A stretch of DNA of 23,855 bases from Peptoniphilaceae bacterium (GTDB lineage Bacteria > Bacillota > Clostridia > Tissierellales > Peptoniphilaceae): positions 1 to 23,855 of the forward strand of contig CABJAE010000017.1 of NCBI GenBank assembly GCA_902363535.1, given 5' to 3'. The first letter of the stretch is position 1; each line of letters begins with the position of its first letter. Positions 1-6,392 of the stretch are shown piece by piece. The translations under genes and the position numbers were made by a program. The notes beneath the pieces were generated by a model, which saw only the letters and a list, made by a program, of their open reading frames with translations, was not told where the DNA came from and searched no databases.

Positions 1-341
1 CCATGCTTGAAAAGAGCGACGCCATTCGAACCGCCTACATCTTAAAAGAAGGCTTTTACACCTACGTCCTTTCTCAGAACGACAAAGAAACCGCCGCCAC
101 CGCTCTTTCAAAGTGGATGGAAGAGGCAAAGAAAGGCGGGCTAAAGGAGTGGCGCTACTGCTTGCGCGCCTACAAAAACTGGTTCGATGAGATTGCCAAC
201 AGCTTTGATTACCCGTGGAGTAACGGCTACGTGGAAGGAACGCACAACAAGATCAAGACCGTGAAGCGCGTCGCTTTTGGGATGCGTAACTTTCATCATT
301 TCCGAACCAAACTGCTTTTCGTCTGTTCAAAAGACCGGTGA
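1..341 (+). CDS. ISL3 family transposase, C-terminal part
   Basis: The reading frame is open from the window edge, so this is the tail of a longer gene. The first in-frame Met at position 3 is probably internal. The visible 112 residues match the end of the DDE transposase domain of ISL3 elements: a tryptophan-rich helix, then NSF, SNGYVEG and HNKIKTVKR, then AFGMRNF. The Glu of the VEG motif (residue 78 of this fragment) should be the third acidic catalytic residue of the DDE triad. It catalyses cut and strand transfer of the element. The frame shows no stop or shift within the window, so the gene may be intact; the first two catalytic residues cannot be seen. Confidence 0.9.
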   Translation, partial: MLEKSDAIRTAYILKEGFYTYVLSQNDKETAATALSKWMEEAKKGGLKEWRYCLRAYKNWFDEIANSFDYPWSNGYVEGTHNKIKTVKRVAFGMRNFHHFRTKLLFVCSKDR

Positions 342-361
342 TGAATGGCATTTGGGAAAAC

Positions 362-390
362 AAAAAGGAGCCTAGTTTTCACTAGACTCC
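362..390 (-). terminator. Inward-facing intrinsic terminator inside the IS right end
   Basis: Read on the minus strand, a 10-bp stem (381-390 with 367-376) closes a GAAA tetraloop and is followed by five T then G and more T. One pair is a G-U wobble on this strand but a C-A mismatch on the other, so the minus-strand RNA folds better. It lies about 25 bases past the stop of the minus-strand gene ending at 416. It can end that operon's transcript and shield the transposase gene from antisense reading. Confidence 0.75.
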
Positions 391-418
391 CCAATGGTTG
401 ACATAGAACCTTTTTTTA
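391..418. repeat. Putative right inverted repeat (391-410) and AT-rich target site (411-418)
   Basis: The sequence up to 410 resembles an ISL3 terminal repeat. The eight bases after it (TTTTTTTA) would be the target duplication, and include the stop codon of the neighbouring minus-strand gene at 416-418. The matching left end is not in the window, so the assignment is tentative. Confidence 0.5.
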
Positions 419-850
419 AAGCTCTTTTCTGTTTTCGTTAATGGTTTTGATCATGTCGGACAAGTGGACTTGGGTGTTTTCCAACATATTGTCCACGTAA
501 TCCCGAGCCGAAAGGCGAATTTGATCCGACTCAATTTCGGCGCGGTTCATGATTTCTCTGGCCTGTTCTTGGGCGGCGAGGGTGATTTCGTCTTCATTGA
601 CCAGCTTTTGTGCTTCCACATGGGCCGCTTGAATGATTTGCTTTGCCTGCATATTGGCTTCATTGACGATTTCGTCTTTGCGATCGCGAATGCTTTGCGC
701 TTCCGCTAAATCTTGAGGAAATTGAGATTCAATTTGGTTCAGAAGTTCGTTGACTTCTTCCTTGTCGACCATCACTTTTCCCGTCAAGGGGATCGTGGAA
801 CTCACTTCCAGTAAATCTTTTAAATCTTCGATGTAACGCATAACTTCCAT
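416..850 (-). CDS. Small coiled-coil protein of the coaD-linked family (function unknown)
   Basis: This 144-residue protein has no signal peptide or membrane segment and is rich in Glu, Gln, Ala, Asn and Ile. From about residue 50 to the end it looks like one long amphipathic coiled coil, with repeats such as EANMQAKQIIQAAHVEAQ that recall the stalk subunits of ATP synthases and DivIVA-like proteins. Members next to coaD in Clostridia are often called 'ATPase', but no nucleotide-binding motif is visible here. A GGAAGG ribosome binding site overlapping the coaD stop favours the first ATG over a second one three codons later. It is the last gene of the rsmD-coaD unit, three bases after coaD. 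Its stop codon abuts the IS end. A scaffold or envelope role is only a guess. Confidence 0.8.
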   Translation of the reverse strand: MEVMRYIEDLKDLLEVSSTIPLTGKVMVDKEEVNELLNQIESQFPQDLAEAQSIRDRKDEIVNEANMQAKQIIQAAHVEAQKLVNEDEITLAAQEQAREIMNRAEIESDQIRLSARDYVDNMLENTQVHLSDMIKTINENRKEL

Positions 851-853
851 AAG

Positions 854-1333
854 CTACCTTCCTCTCACTTTCCTCTTCATTGCTTCTCCCACCACTTCGG
901 GCACAAACAGCGACGTGTCGCCGTCAAACAAGGCCACTTCTCTTGCAAGGGACGAGCTGATAAACAAATGCTCCTGGGTCGTCAACAGAAAGACGGTTTC
1001 CAAATTGGTTCCGTAATTTTTGTTGGCCATGGCAACGGTGTACTCGTTTTCGAAATCCGAATTGGAGCGCAAACCGCGAACCACCGTGGAGACATTTCTT
1101 TTTTTCGCGTAATCCACGAGAAGCCCTTCGAAATGATCCACTTCGACGTCTTCATCTTCTTTTAAGGTTTCCCGCAAAAGGGCCAACCGCTCTTCTACGC
1201 TAAAGAAGCCGGGCTTTTTCTTGTTATCCAACACGGCGACGATGACTTCGCCGAAAATAGCTTTCGCCCGACGAATAATATCCAAGTGACCGTAAGTAAC
1301 CGGGTCGAAACTGCCGGCGTAAATGACTTTCAA
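854..1333 (-). CDS. coaD: Phosphopantetheine adenylyltransferase
   Basis: CoaD transfers AMP from ATP to 4'-phosphopantetheine to give dephospho-CoA, the fourth step of CoA synthesis, in the cytosol. The 159-residue length is normal for the family. The N-terminus carries GSFDPVTYGH, containing the (T/H)xGH nucleotidyltransferase motif at residues 13-16, and the C-terminal half has ISSSLARE, the ISSTxxR-type motif that binds the triphosphate. VVRGLRSNSDFENE between them is also typical. It sits between rsmD (three bases upstream) and the coiled-coil gene, an order common in Bacillota. coaBC, which makes its substrate, is elsewhere in this window at 18930-20126. No abnormal feature was seen. 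Confidence 0.97.
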   Translation of the reverse strand: MKVIYAGSFDPVTYGHLDIIRRAKAIFGEVIVAVLDNKKKPGFFSVEERLALLRETLKEDEDVEVDHFEGLLVDYAKKRNVSTVVRGLRSNSDFENEYTVAMANKNYGTNLETVFLLTTQEHLFISSSLAREVALFDGDTSLFVPEVVGEAMKRKVRGR

Positions 1334-1336
1334 ACT

Positions 1337-1891
1337 CTAATCACAACTTTCATAAATCCAAATTTTCTTCTTTCCATAGGACTTTTCCCGAACCAATGCC
1401 AGGTGTTCGTAATGGGAAAAAGTATACTCCTTCGGCGCTTCAAATAGCATGCGACCGCCCGGCGTAAGCAAGCGGCAAGCGCCGACGGTTTGGGCCGTGC
1501 GATCGTAAAAATCACGATTCGCGTAAGGAGGATCGACGTATATGTAGTCGAATGCCGTATGTTCATTCCGGGCAAGCTCGAGGCAGTGCTCGAAAGATCC
1601 TTCCACGACCCTGCTCTTGTCATTATACCCTGTTATCTTTATATTTTCACGGGTAATTCGAAGACTTTCCCGATGATTGTCGCAAAACCACGCGGATTCG
1701 GCGCCGCGACTCAAAAACTCGATGCCCATATGACCGGTTCCGGAAAATAAATCCAATACCAGGACCCCGCTAGAGGGGCCGTAGAGCAGATTAAATACAT
1801 TTTCCTTGATGCGATCCTCCGTGGGGCGAATGCGATCGCCTTTCGGCGTTTTTAATCGCTGTCCCTTTTTTTCTCCCGCAATGACGCGCAT
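1337..1891 (-). CDS. rsmD: 16S rRNA (guanine(966)-N(2))-methyltransferase
   Basis: RsmD methylates N2 of G966 in helix 31 of 16S rRNA using S-adenosylmethionine. Visible motifs are MRVIAGEKKGQRL at the N-terminus, the SAM-binding DLFSGTGHMGIE segment and the catalytic DPPY loop preceded by YIYV. I place the start at the ATG at 1889-1891 (184 residues), because AAGGGAAG lies a suitable five bases before it and family members begin MRVIAG. A GTG two codons upstream (1897) is too close to that site. A candidate promoter lies just upstream, so rsmD, coaD and the coiled-coil gene may form their own transcript even though recG precedes them by only a few dozen bases. Confidence 0.95.
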   Translation of the reverse strand: MRVIAGEKKGQRLKTPKGDRIRPTEDRIKENVFNLLYGPSSGVLVLDLFSGTGHMGIEFLSRGAESAWFCDNHRESLRITRENIKITGYNDKSRVVEGSFEHCLELARNEHTAFDYIYVDPPYANRDFYDRTAQTVGACRLLTPGGRMLFEAPKEYTFSHYEHLALVREKSYGKKKIWIYESCD

Positions 1892-1907
1892 GGCCACTTC
1901 CCTTCAA

Positions 1908-1936
1908 ATTTTAGCATAATCTCTTTATCGAAACAA
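1908..1936 (-). promoter_or_regulatory. Candidate sigma-A promoter for rsmD-coaD
   Basis: On the minus strand TTGTTT (1931-1936) and TAAAAT (1908-1913) are separated by exactly 17 bases. The -35 box begins directly after the recG stop codon (1937-1939). Transcription would start near 1901, leaving a leader of about ten bases before the ATG at 1891, which also argues against the GTG start at 1897. Confidence 0.5.
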
Positions 1937-3967
1937 TCAAATCCCGCGTGTCCGCGCTTCGTAGGCCTCCACCGCTTTTAAAAGATCCGGCTCCTCGTTC
2001 GCGTTCAGATGGCCGCCCTCAAGGATGGCGTCGGCCTCCACCTTGGCGTAGCGCATGATGTCCATGTTTTCGAACAGATCGCCGACGCGAAATTCCACGG
2101 TGCCGGATTGGCGGGTGCCGAAAAAATCGCCGCCGCCGCGAAGTTTCATGTCTTCTTCCGCGATGTAAAAGCCGTCGTTGGAGCGTTCCATAATGCGGAG
2201 ACGCTCGTCAGCCTTCAGGCTGTCGTTTGCGCTGTGCAAAATGCAGTAAGCTGCCTGATCCCCGCGGCCAACGCGGCCCCGGAGCTGATGCAAGGTGGCG
2301 AGGCCGAAGCGATCGGCGTCGTAAACGAAGAGCAGATTGGCATTCACCACATTGACGCCCACTTCGATGACCGTGGTGGAGATCAAAATCTGCACCTCAT
2401 TCTTTTGGAAAGCTTCCATGACCGCGTTTTTTTCCTCGGAGGAAAGGGCCCCGTGTATAAGGCCCACGGAGTAGTTTTTAAAGCGATCCTCAGAAAAATA
2501 CTTGTAAACGGCCTCCGCCGCGTGGAGAGGAAAATCGGGATTTTCTTCGATAAGCGGGCAGACCACATAAATCTGTTGGCCGCTCTTCAAGAACCGCTCC
2601 ATAAAATCGTAGGCACCTTTCAGGCCCGATTCGTTGATCACCGTGGTCTGAACGGCTTTTCGGCCCTTGGGCATGGTTCGAATGGAAGAAATCTTCGTGT
2701 TGCCGTACATGACGATGCCGAGGCTTCTCGGGATCGGCGTCGCCGTCATAATCAAGCGGTCGCTTTTCGACTGCTTTTCCTGAAGGGCTTCCCGCTGCAT
2801 GACGCCGAAGCGATGTTGCTCGTCGGTGATCGTCAGGCCGATGCGGTCGCTCTTTAAATCTTCGTTGAACAGGGCGTGGGTGCCGATAATTACGTCGCAA
2901 ATGCCGCTTTCGAAATTCTCCCGAATGATTTTTTTCTTGCTCTCCTTTGTGCTCCCGGTCAAGAGCTCCACCCGCACGCCGAGAGGCATAAATAAATCGA
3001 AGGCCTCTTCGTAATGCTGCTTGGCCAGAATTTCCGTCGGCGCCATGAAAAGGGCCTGATGACCTGAGGCCACGCAGGTGGCCATGGCTAGAAAAGCGAG
3101 GACGGTCTTTCCGCTGCCCACGTCGCCCTGGACCAATCGCTCCATGCGATTAGGCGAGGCCATGTCCTGCTGAATATCCTTCCACGCCTCTTTTTGGCCT
3201 TCCGTCAACTCAAAGGGCAGCTTGGATAAAATCACTTCCGCCAAATCGGTTTTTTCCATGGAAAAGCCCGCTTCGCTCTTGCTTTGATGGAAGCGACCGA
3301 GAGCCAGTTGAAAGCAAAGAAACTCCGAAAAGATCAAGGACTGAAGGGCAACTTTTGCATCGTTTAATTGCTTCGGTCCGTGGAGTACCTTCAGGGCTTC
3401 CGCCTCCGTCATAAGGCCGTAGCGCATCCGCAAATACCTCGGCACCACCGGCGGAATAAACACGTCCCTTAGCGCCTCTTGAATGAATCTTGCCGTGGCC
3501 TTTTGTCCCACGCCGCCTAAGACGGGATAGACGGGAGAAACGGCCAGAGCTTCTTTTTGCTTCGCCTCGTCGAAAAATTTCGGCGCGGAAAAAGACAAGC
3601 GGTTTCTGAAAAATTTCGGCTTTCCGAAAATATAATAGTCCTCTCCCACCTTCAGACTCCTGTCCAAATAGGGCATGTTGAAGAAAGTCATCTCCCCTTT
3701 CCGTGCCCCGTCGGAAATAACAAAAGTCTGCATGCTCAGGCCCTTTTTTAAATAGCGGCGCGGCTTTTTTTCCACGAGACGAACGAAGTAGGTGGCGGGC
3801 TTGTCGAAATCCGCGTGGACAAAGTCTTTGAGCACGCTGCCGTCTTCGTAGCGAATCGGCAACGTATACAACAGGTCTTCCACGGTAAACACGGAGGCTT
3901 TATTTAGTTTTTCCGCAATTTTCTTGCCGATTCCCTTGATCTCTAAAATACTTGAACTGAGGTCCAT
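1937..3967 (-). CDS. recG: ATP-dependent DNA helicase RecG
   Basis: RecG reverses stalled forks and migrates Holliday junctions. At 676 residues it is full length for the family. In order: an N-terminal helix-hairpin-helix-like segment (IKGIGKKIAEKL), the wedge OB-fold domain to about residue 190, then the two helicase lobes. Walker A is GDVGSGKT at 281-288, motif II is DEQH at 382-385, motif III is TATPIPR near 408-414, and motif VI is QLRGRVGRG. All are canonical. GGAGGA sits just before the ATG at 3967. A weak terminator separates it from fakA upstream. Next downstream is rsmD, with its own candidate promoter abutting the recG stop. Confidence 0.97.
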   Translation of the reverse strand: MDLSSSILEIKGIGKKIAEKLNKASVFTVEDLLYTLPIRYEDGSVLKDFVHADFDKPATYFVRLVEKKPRRYLKKGLSMQTFVISDGARKGEMTFFNMPYLDRSLKVGEDYYIFGKPKFFRNRLSFSAPKFFDEAKQKEALAVSPVYPVLGGVGQKATARFIQEALRDVFIPPVVPRYLRMRYGLMTEAEALKVLHGPKQLNDAKVALQSLIFSEFLCFQLALGRFHQSKSEAGFSMEKTDLAEVILSKLPFELTEGQKEAWKDIQQDMASPNRMERLVQGDVGSGKTVLAFLAMATCVASGHQALFMAPTEILAKQHYEEAFDLFMPLGVRVELLTGSTKESKKKIIRENFESGICDVIIGTHALFNEDLKSDRIGLTITDEQHRFGVMQREALQEKQSKSDRLIMTATPIPRSLGIVMYGNTKISSIRTMPKGRKAVQTTVINESGLKGAYDFMERFLKSGQQIYVVCPLIEENPDFPLHAAEAVYKYFSEDRFKNYSVGLIHGALSSEEKNAVMEAFQKNEVQILISTTVIEVGVNVVNANLLFVYDADRFGLATLHQLRGRVGRGDQAAYCILHSANDSLKADERLRIMERSNDGFYIAEEDMKLRGGGDFFGTRQSGTVEFRVGDLFENMDIMRYAKVEADAILEGGHLNANEEPDLLKAVEAYEARTRGI

Positions 3968-3980
3968 GGCTCCTCCAATG

Positions 3981-4003
3981 AAAAAGCAGGCCTGCGCCTG
4001 CTT
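3981..4003 (-). terminator. Weak intrinsic terminator between fakA and recG
   Basis: On the minus strand an 8-bp GC-rich stem (AAGCAGGC paired with GCCTGCTT, loop GCAG) ends in five T counting two in the stem. It starts one base past the fakA stop and ends 14 bases before the recG ATG. The T-run is short, so read-through into recG is likely. Confidence 0.6.
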
Positions 4004-4004
4004 C

Positions 4005-5639
4005 TCACTCGACTGAAATTAAATAATAGTAAATGGGCTGATCGCCGCGCAAGATTTCCACATCCATGTCGGGGAAGGCTTCTTCCAGGCTTTCCTCGAG
4101 GGCTTCGGCATCGGCTTCGCTCACGTCCTCTCCGGCGTAGAGAGAGACGAATGTCGCGTCTTCATCCACCATCTTTTCGATCATTTCGACAGTGGTTTCG
4201 TTAATGGACTGACCCTTTGCCAAAATCTTCTTTCCGGAAATACCGATGTAGTCGCCTTTTTTAATGGCGATGCCGTCCATTTCCGTATCCCTCACGGCAT
4301 AGGTAACCTGGCCGGTAGTTAAATCGCCTACGGCTTCCATCATGGATTCCACATTTTCCTCTACGCCTTTGTCCGGCATAAAGTGGACGCAGGCATTGAT
4401 TCCTTCGGGGATGGATCGAGTCTTTAAGACCGTAACCTCTTTATCGGTAATCTTCGCCGCCGCTTCCGCCGCGAGGAAAATATTGCTGTTGTTGGGAAGT
4501 ACGAAAATGTGTTCTGCATTCACACGGTCGATGCCGGCCAAAATATCTTCCGTACTGGGATTCATGGTTTGTCCGCCGGTGACCAGATAATCCACGCCCA
4601 CCTGACGGAAAATTTCTTCGATGCCTTTTCCGGCGCAAATAGAGACAAAACCGTAGGGCTTCTTCTCTTCAGGTACTTCGGCATTGGAAGCTTCCACCTC
4701 GTAGTCGGTAAACAGACGCTCGGAGTGTTGCAGGCGCATATTATCGACTTTTATGTCCTTTAAAAAGCCGTAGTTCAACGCACTTTGAATGGCGAGTCCC
4801 GGATCGTTGGTGTGGACGTGGACCTTAATCATGCTGTCGTCGCCGACGACGATCAGGCTGTCGCCTCTCTCAACTAAATCCGCCTTCAGATCTTCCACGT
4901 GATTGGATTTGGTGTTAACGATAAATTCCGTGCAATAGCCGAATTTAATGTCGTCGGTAGAAATTTCCTTCCGCTCGATTTTTTGCTTGCCGTGTTCGGA
5001 TGCTTCCTCCGCTTCACCTAAGACGGCCTCACCTTTCAAGGCCTTCAGCGCCCCTTCCATAATGGTTACGAGGCCTTGGCCCCCGGCATCCACGACGCCG
5101 GCTTCTTTTAATACAGGCAAGAGGTTCGGCGTGTTGGCCAAAGATTCTTTCGCCCTTTCCAGCACGGCTTCCGAGAATAAGATCAAATCGCTGTATTTCT
5201 TCGCGTGTTTTACGGCGAAGTCGGCGCTTTCACGGCCCACAGTGAGAATCGTTCCTTCCGTAGGCTTCATGACGGCGAGATAAGTCATCTCCGATGCGCT
5301 CTTCATGGCCTGAGCCAGAACCGGCACGGTGAGCTTATCCTGCCCCTTGAGCCCTTCTGCAAAGCCTCTGAACAGTTGAGAGAGGATGACGCCGCTGTTG
5401 CCCCGGGCGCCCATGAGCGCACCTCGGCTCATTTCGCCGGCCAAGGCGCCGAGCTCCGTGGCGTCGGATGCAAGCACCTGTTTCACGGCGCTTTTTATGG
5501 TCTTCGACATATTCGTGCCCGTGTCCCCGTCGGGAACGGGAAAGACATTGAGATCGTTGACGTGTTCTTTATTTATTTCTAAAAAATTCGAGGCACTAAT
5601 CAGTGCTTCCTTAAATTCTGTAATCGTAATCTGATCCAT
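4005..5639 (-). CDS. fakA: DAK-domain fatty acid kinase, FakA/YloV family
   Basis: This 544-residue protein belongs to the YloV family. In Staphylococcus aureus the homologue FakA phosphorylates fatty acids held by FakB, feeding exogenous fatty acids into phospholipids. The N-terminal DhaL-type kinase domain (about 1-200) shows NVFPVPDGDTGTNM at 31-44, with the Mg-ATP-binding Asp residues at 37 and 39, and GARGNSGVILSQ after it. The middle and C-terminal YloV domain ends in ILRGDQPIYYYLISVE, a typical tail. No FakB (DegV) gene is in the window, so the partner must lie elsewhere. It follows yloU by eight bases, with a GGTAGG site overlapping the yloU stop, as in B. subtilis where yloU-yloV are paired. 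Substrate assignment is by family only. Confidence 0.92.
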   Translation of the reverse strand: MDQITITEFKEALISASNFLEINKEHVNDLNVFPVPDGDTGTNMSKTIKSAVKQVLASDATELGALAGEMSRGALMGARGNSGVILSQLFRGFAEGLKGQDKLTVPVLAQAMKSASEMTYLAVMKPTEGTILTVGRESADFAVKHAKKYSDLILFSEAVLERAKESLANTPNLLPVLKEAGVVDAGGQGLVTIMEGALKALKGEAVLGEAEEASEHGKQKIERKEISTDDIKFGYCTEFIVNTKSNHVEDLKADLVERGDSLIVVGDDSMIKVHVHTNDPGLAIQSALNYGFLKDIKVDNMRLQHSERLFTDYEVEASNAEVPEEKKPYGFVSICAGKGIEEIFRQVGVDYLVTGGQTMNPSTEDILAGIDRVNAEHIFVLPNNSNIFLAAEAAAKITDKEVTVLKTRSIPEGINACVHFMPDKGVEENVESMMEAVGDLTTGQVTYAVRDTEMDGIAIKKGDYIGISGKKILAKGQSINETTVEMIEKMVDEDATFVSLYAGEDVSEADAEALEESLEEAFPDMDVEILRGDQPIYYYLISVE

Positions 5640-5648
5640 AACCTACCT

Positions 5649-6002
5649 CTAGTTCATTCGTATGCCTTCGACCAAAACCTCGATTTGATCGACTTCCAAC
5701 CCGGTTAGCGACTCGATATTAAATTGAACCGTGTCAATAATATTTTGTCCGACGGTAGAAATGCGAATGCCGTACTCGATGATGACGTGTAAAAGAATGT
5801 GTACCCGTTCATTATCCGTGTACACCTCGATGCCTCTGGTGAGATTTTCAAATTTCAGCAATTGGAAAATTCCGTCCGTGGCATTTTTGCTGGCCATGCC
5901 CACGACGCCGTAACTTTCCATGGCGGAAACGCCCGCGATGGTGGCGATCACTTGATTATCTATGGTAATATTGCCCTTTTCGTTGGGGATCGTTATTTGC
6001 AT
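5649..6002 (-). CDS. yloU: Asp23/Gls24 family envelope stress protein (YloU)
   Basis: This 117-residue soluble protein of the Asp23/YloU family has no membrane segment. Family members are abundant, often peripheral to the membrane, and linked with envelope stress or alkaline shock. The N-terminus (ITIPNEKGNITIDNQVIATIAG) and the segment GVVGMASK are typical, as is the later IEYGIRISTVGQNI followed by a C-terminal EIDQIEV-like region (here EVDQIEVLVEG). GGAG sits seven bases before the ATG at 6002, and a TATAAT promoter precedes it. It is the first gene of a yloU-fakA unit, divergent from rpmB. Its molecular role, including any role with FakA, is not established. Confidence 0.93.
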   Translation of the reverse strand: MQITIPNEKGNITIDNQVIATIAGVSAMESYGVVGMASKNATDGIFQLLKFENLTRGIEVYTDNERVHILLHVIIEYGIRISTVGQNIIDTVQFNIESLTGLEVDQIEVLVEGIRMN

Positions 6003-6037
6003 GATTCGTCTCCTTTCCGCTTTTGGGAATTACCGTC

Positions 6038-6066
6038 ATTATATCACATAAACATCACGGAAAAAA
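6038..6066 (-). promoter_or_regulatory. Promoter for yloU-fakA (extended -10)
   Basis: On the minus strand TGATATAAT (6038-6046) is a perfect -10 with the TGn extension. The -35 position 17 bases upstream is only TTTTTT (6061-6066), so the extended -10 probably carries recognition. Start is expected near 6031, giving a leader of about 28 bases. Confidence 0.65.
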
Positions 6067-6077
6067 CCGAGGCCCGA

Positions 6078-6106
6078 TTGCAATTTATTTTTCTCTGTGG
6101 TAAAAT
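6078..6106 (+). promoter_or_regulatory. Promoter for rpmB (extended -10)
   Basis: TTGCAA (6078-6083) and TAAAAT (6101-6106) are spaced by 17 bases, and the -10 carries a TGn extension (6098-6100). This is the best sigma-A-type promoter in the window. Transcription should start near 6113, about 30 bases before the rpmB ATG. A GGAGGAGG ribosome binding site lies at 6128-6135. Confidence 0.75.
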
Positions 6107-6142
6107 AATTCGAGTTGAAAAAATGTCGGAGGAGGTGTAAGT

Positions 6143-6334
6143 ATGGCAAAAAGATGTGAAATCTGCGGAAAAGAAAAAAAATTCGGTAACTCGGTTTCCT
6201 TCTCCCACAAAAGAGGAAATAGATCTTGGTCTCCGAACCTTCAACGCGTCCGCGCCGTTGTTAACGGATCGAAAAAGAGAATTTACGTATGTACGCGTTG
6301 CCTGAGATCCGGCAAGGTTGAACGCGCCCTTTAA
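6143..6334 (+). CDS. rpmB: 50S ribosomal protein L28, zinc-binding form
   Basis: L28 is a structural protein of the large subunit. The 63-residue sequence has the family core SVSFSHKRGNRSWSPNLQ, with four cysteines in two CxxC pairs (residues 5/8 and 50/53). These should form a zinc ribbon, the C+ form. Many bacteria carry C- copies for zinc-poor conditions; none is seen here. It has its own strong promoter, a near-perfect Shine-Dalgarno sequence seven bases from the ATG, and a terminator 6 bases after its stop. It therefore appears to be transcribed alone and opposite to the surrounding cluster, the same arrangement as B. subtilis rpmB between thiN and yloU. Confidence 0.97.
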   Translation: MAKRCEICGKEKKFGNSVSFSHKRGNRSWSPNLQRVRAVVNGSKKRIYVCTRCLRSGKVERAL

Positions 6335-6340
6335 TCACGA

Positions 6341-6368
6341 GTCGATTCTTGAAGAATCGGCTTTTTTT
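6341..6368 (+). terminator. Intrinsic terminator after rpmB
   Basis: A 9-bp stem (6341-6349 with 6353-6361, one G-U pair) with a TGA loop is followed by seven T. A second T-run at 6374-6380 lies before the next gene's ribosome binding site. It should end most rpmB transcripts before the dehydrogenase gene. Confidence 0.8.
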
Positions 6369-6392
6369 ATCGCTTTTTTTAAGGAGGATCCT

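Larger units (their letters stand above)
1..410 (+). mobile_element. Right end of an ISL3-family insertion sequence (left part outside window)
   Basis: The segment holds the C-terminal part of an ISL3-type transposase, a short tail with a hairpin, and a terminal sequence reading CCAATGGTTGACATAGAACC at 391-410. On the other strand this begins GGTTCTATGTCAACC, like the GG-starting inverted repeats known for ISL3 elements. The next eight bases (411-418, seven T then A) are AT-rich, as ISL3 target duplications usually are. The left inverted repeat and the second copy of the target lie outside the window, so the exact boundary is inferred from one end only. Confidence 0.75.

Noticed and set aside
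2009..2857. 282-codon open frame on the plus strand opposite recG
   Set aside because: It lies fully antisense to a canonical helicase gene, has a His/Ala/Val-rich composition typical of reverse frames, and has no ribosome site or domain.
6123..6140. Five-codon mini ORF (MSEEV) in the rpmB leader, ending two bases before the rpmB ATG
   Set aside because: Its codons are the rpmB Shine-Dalgarno itself and it has no ribosome site of its own; most likely chance.
6318..6392. Earlier in-frame start for the hydroxyacid dehydrogenase
   Set aside because: It begins within rpmB and crosses the terminator; AAGGAGG before 6393 sets the start.
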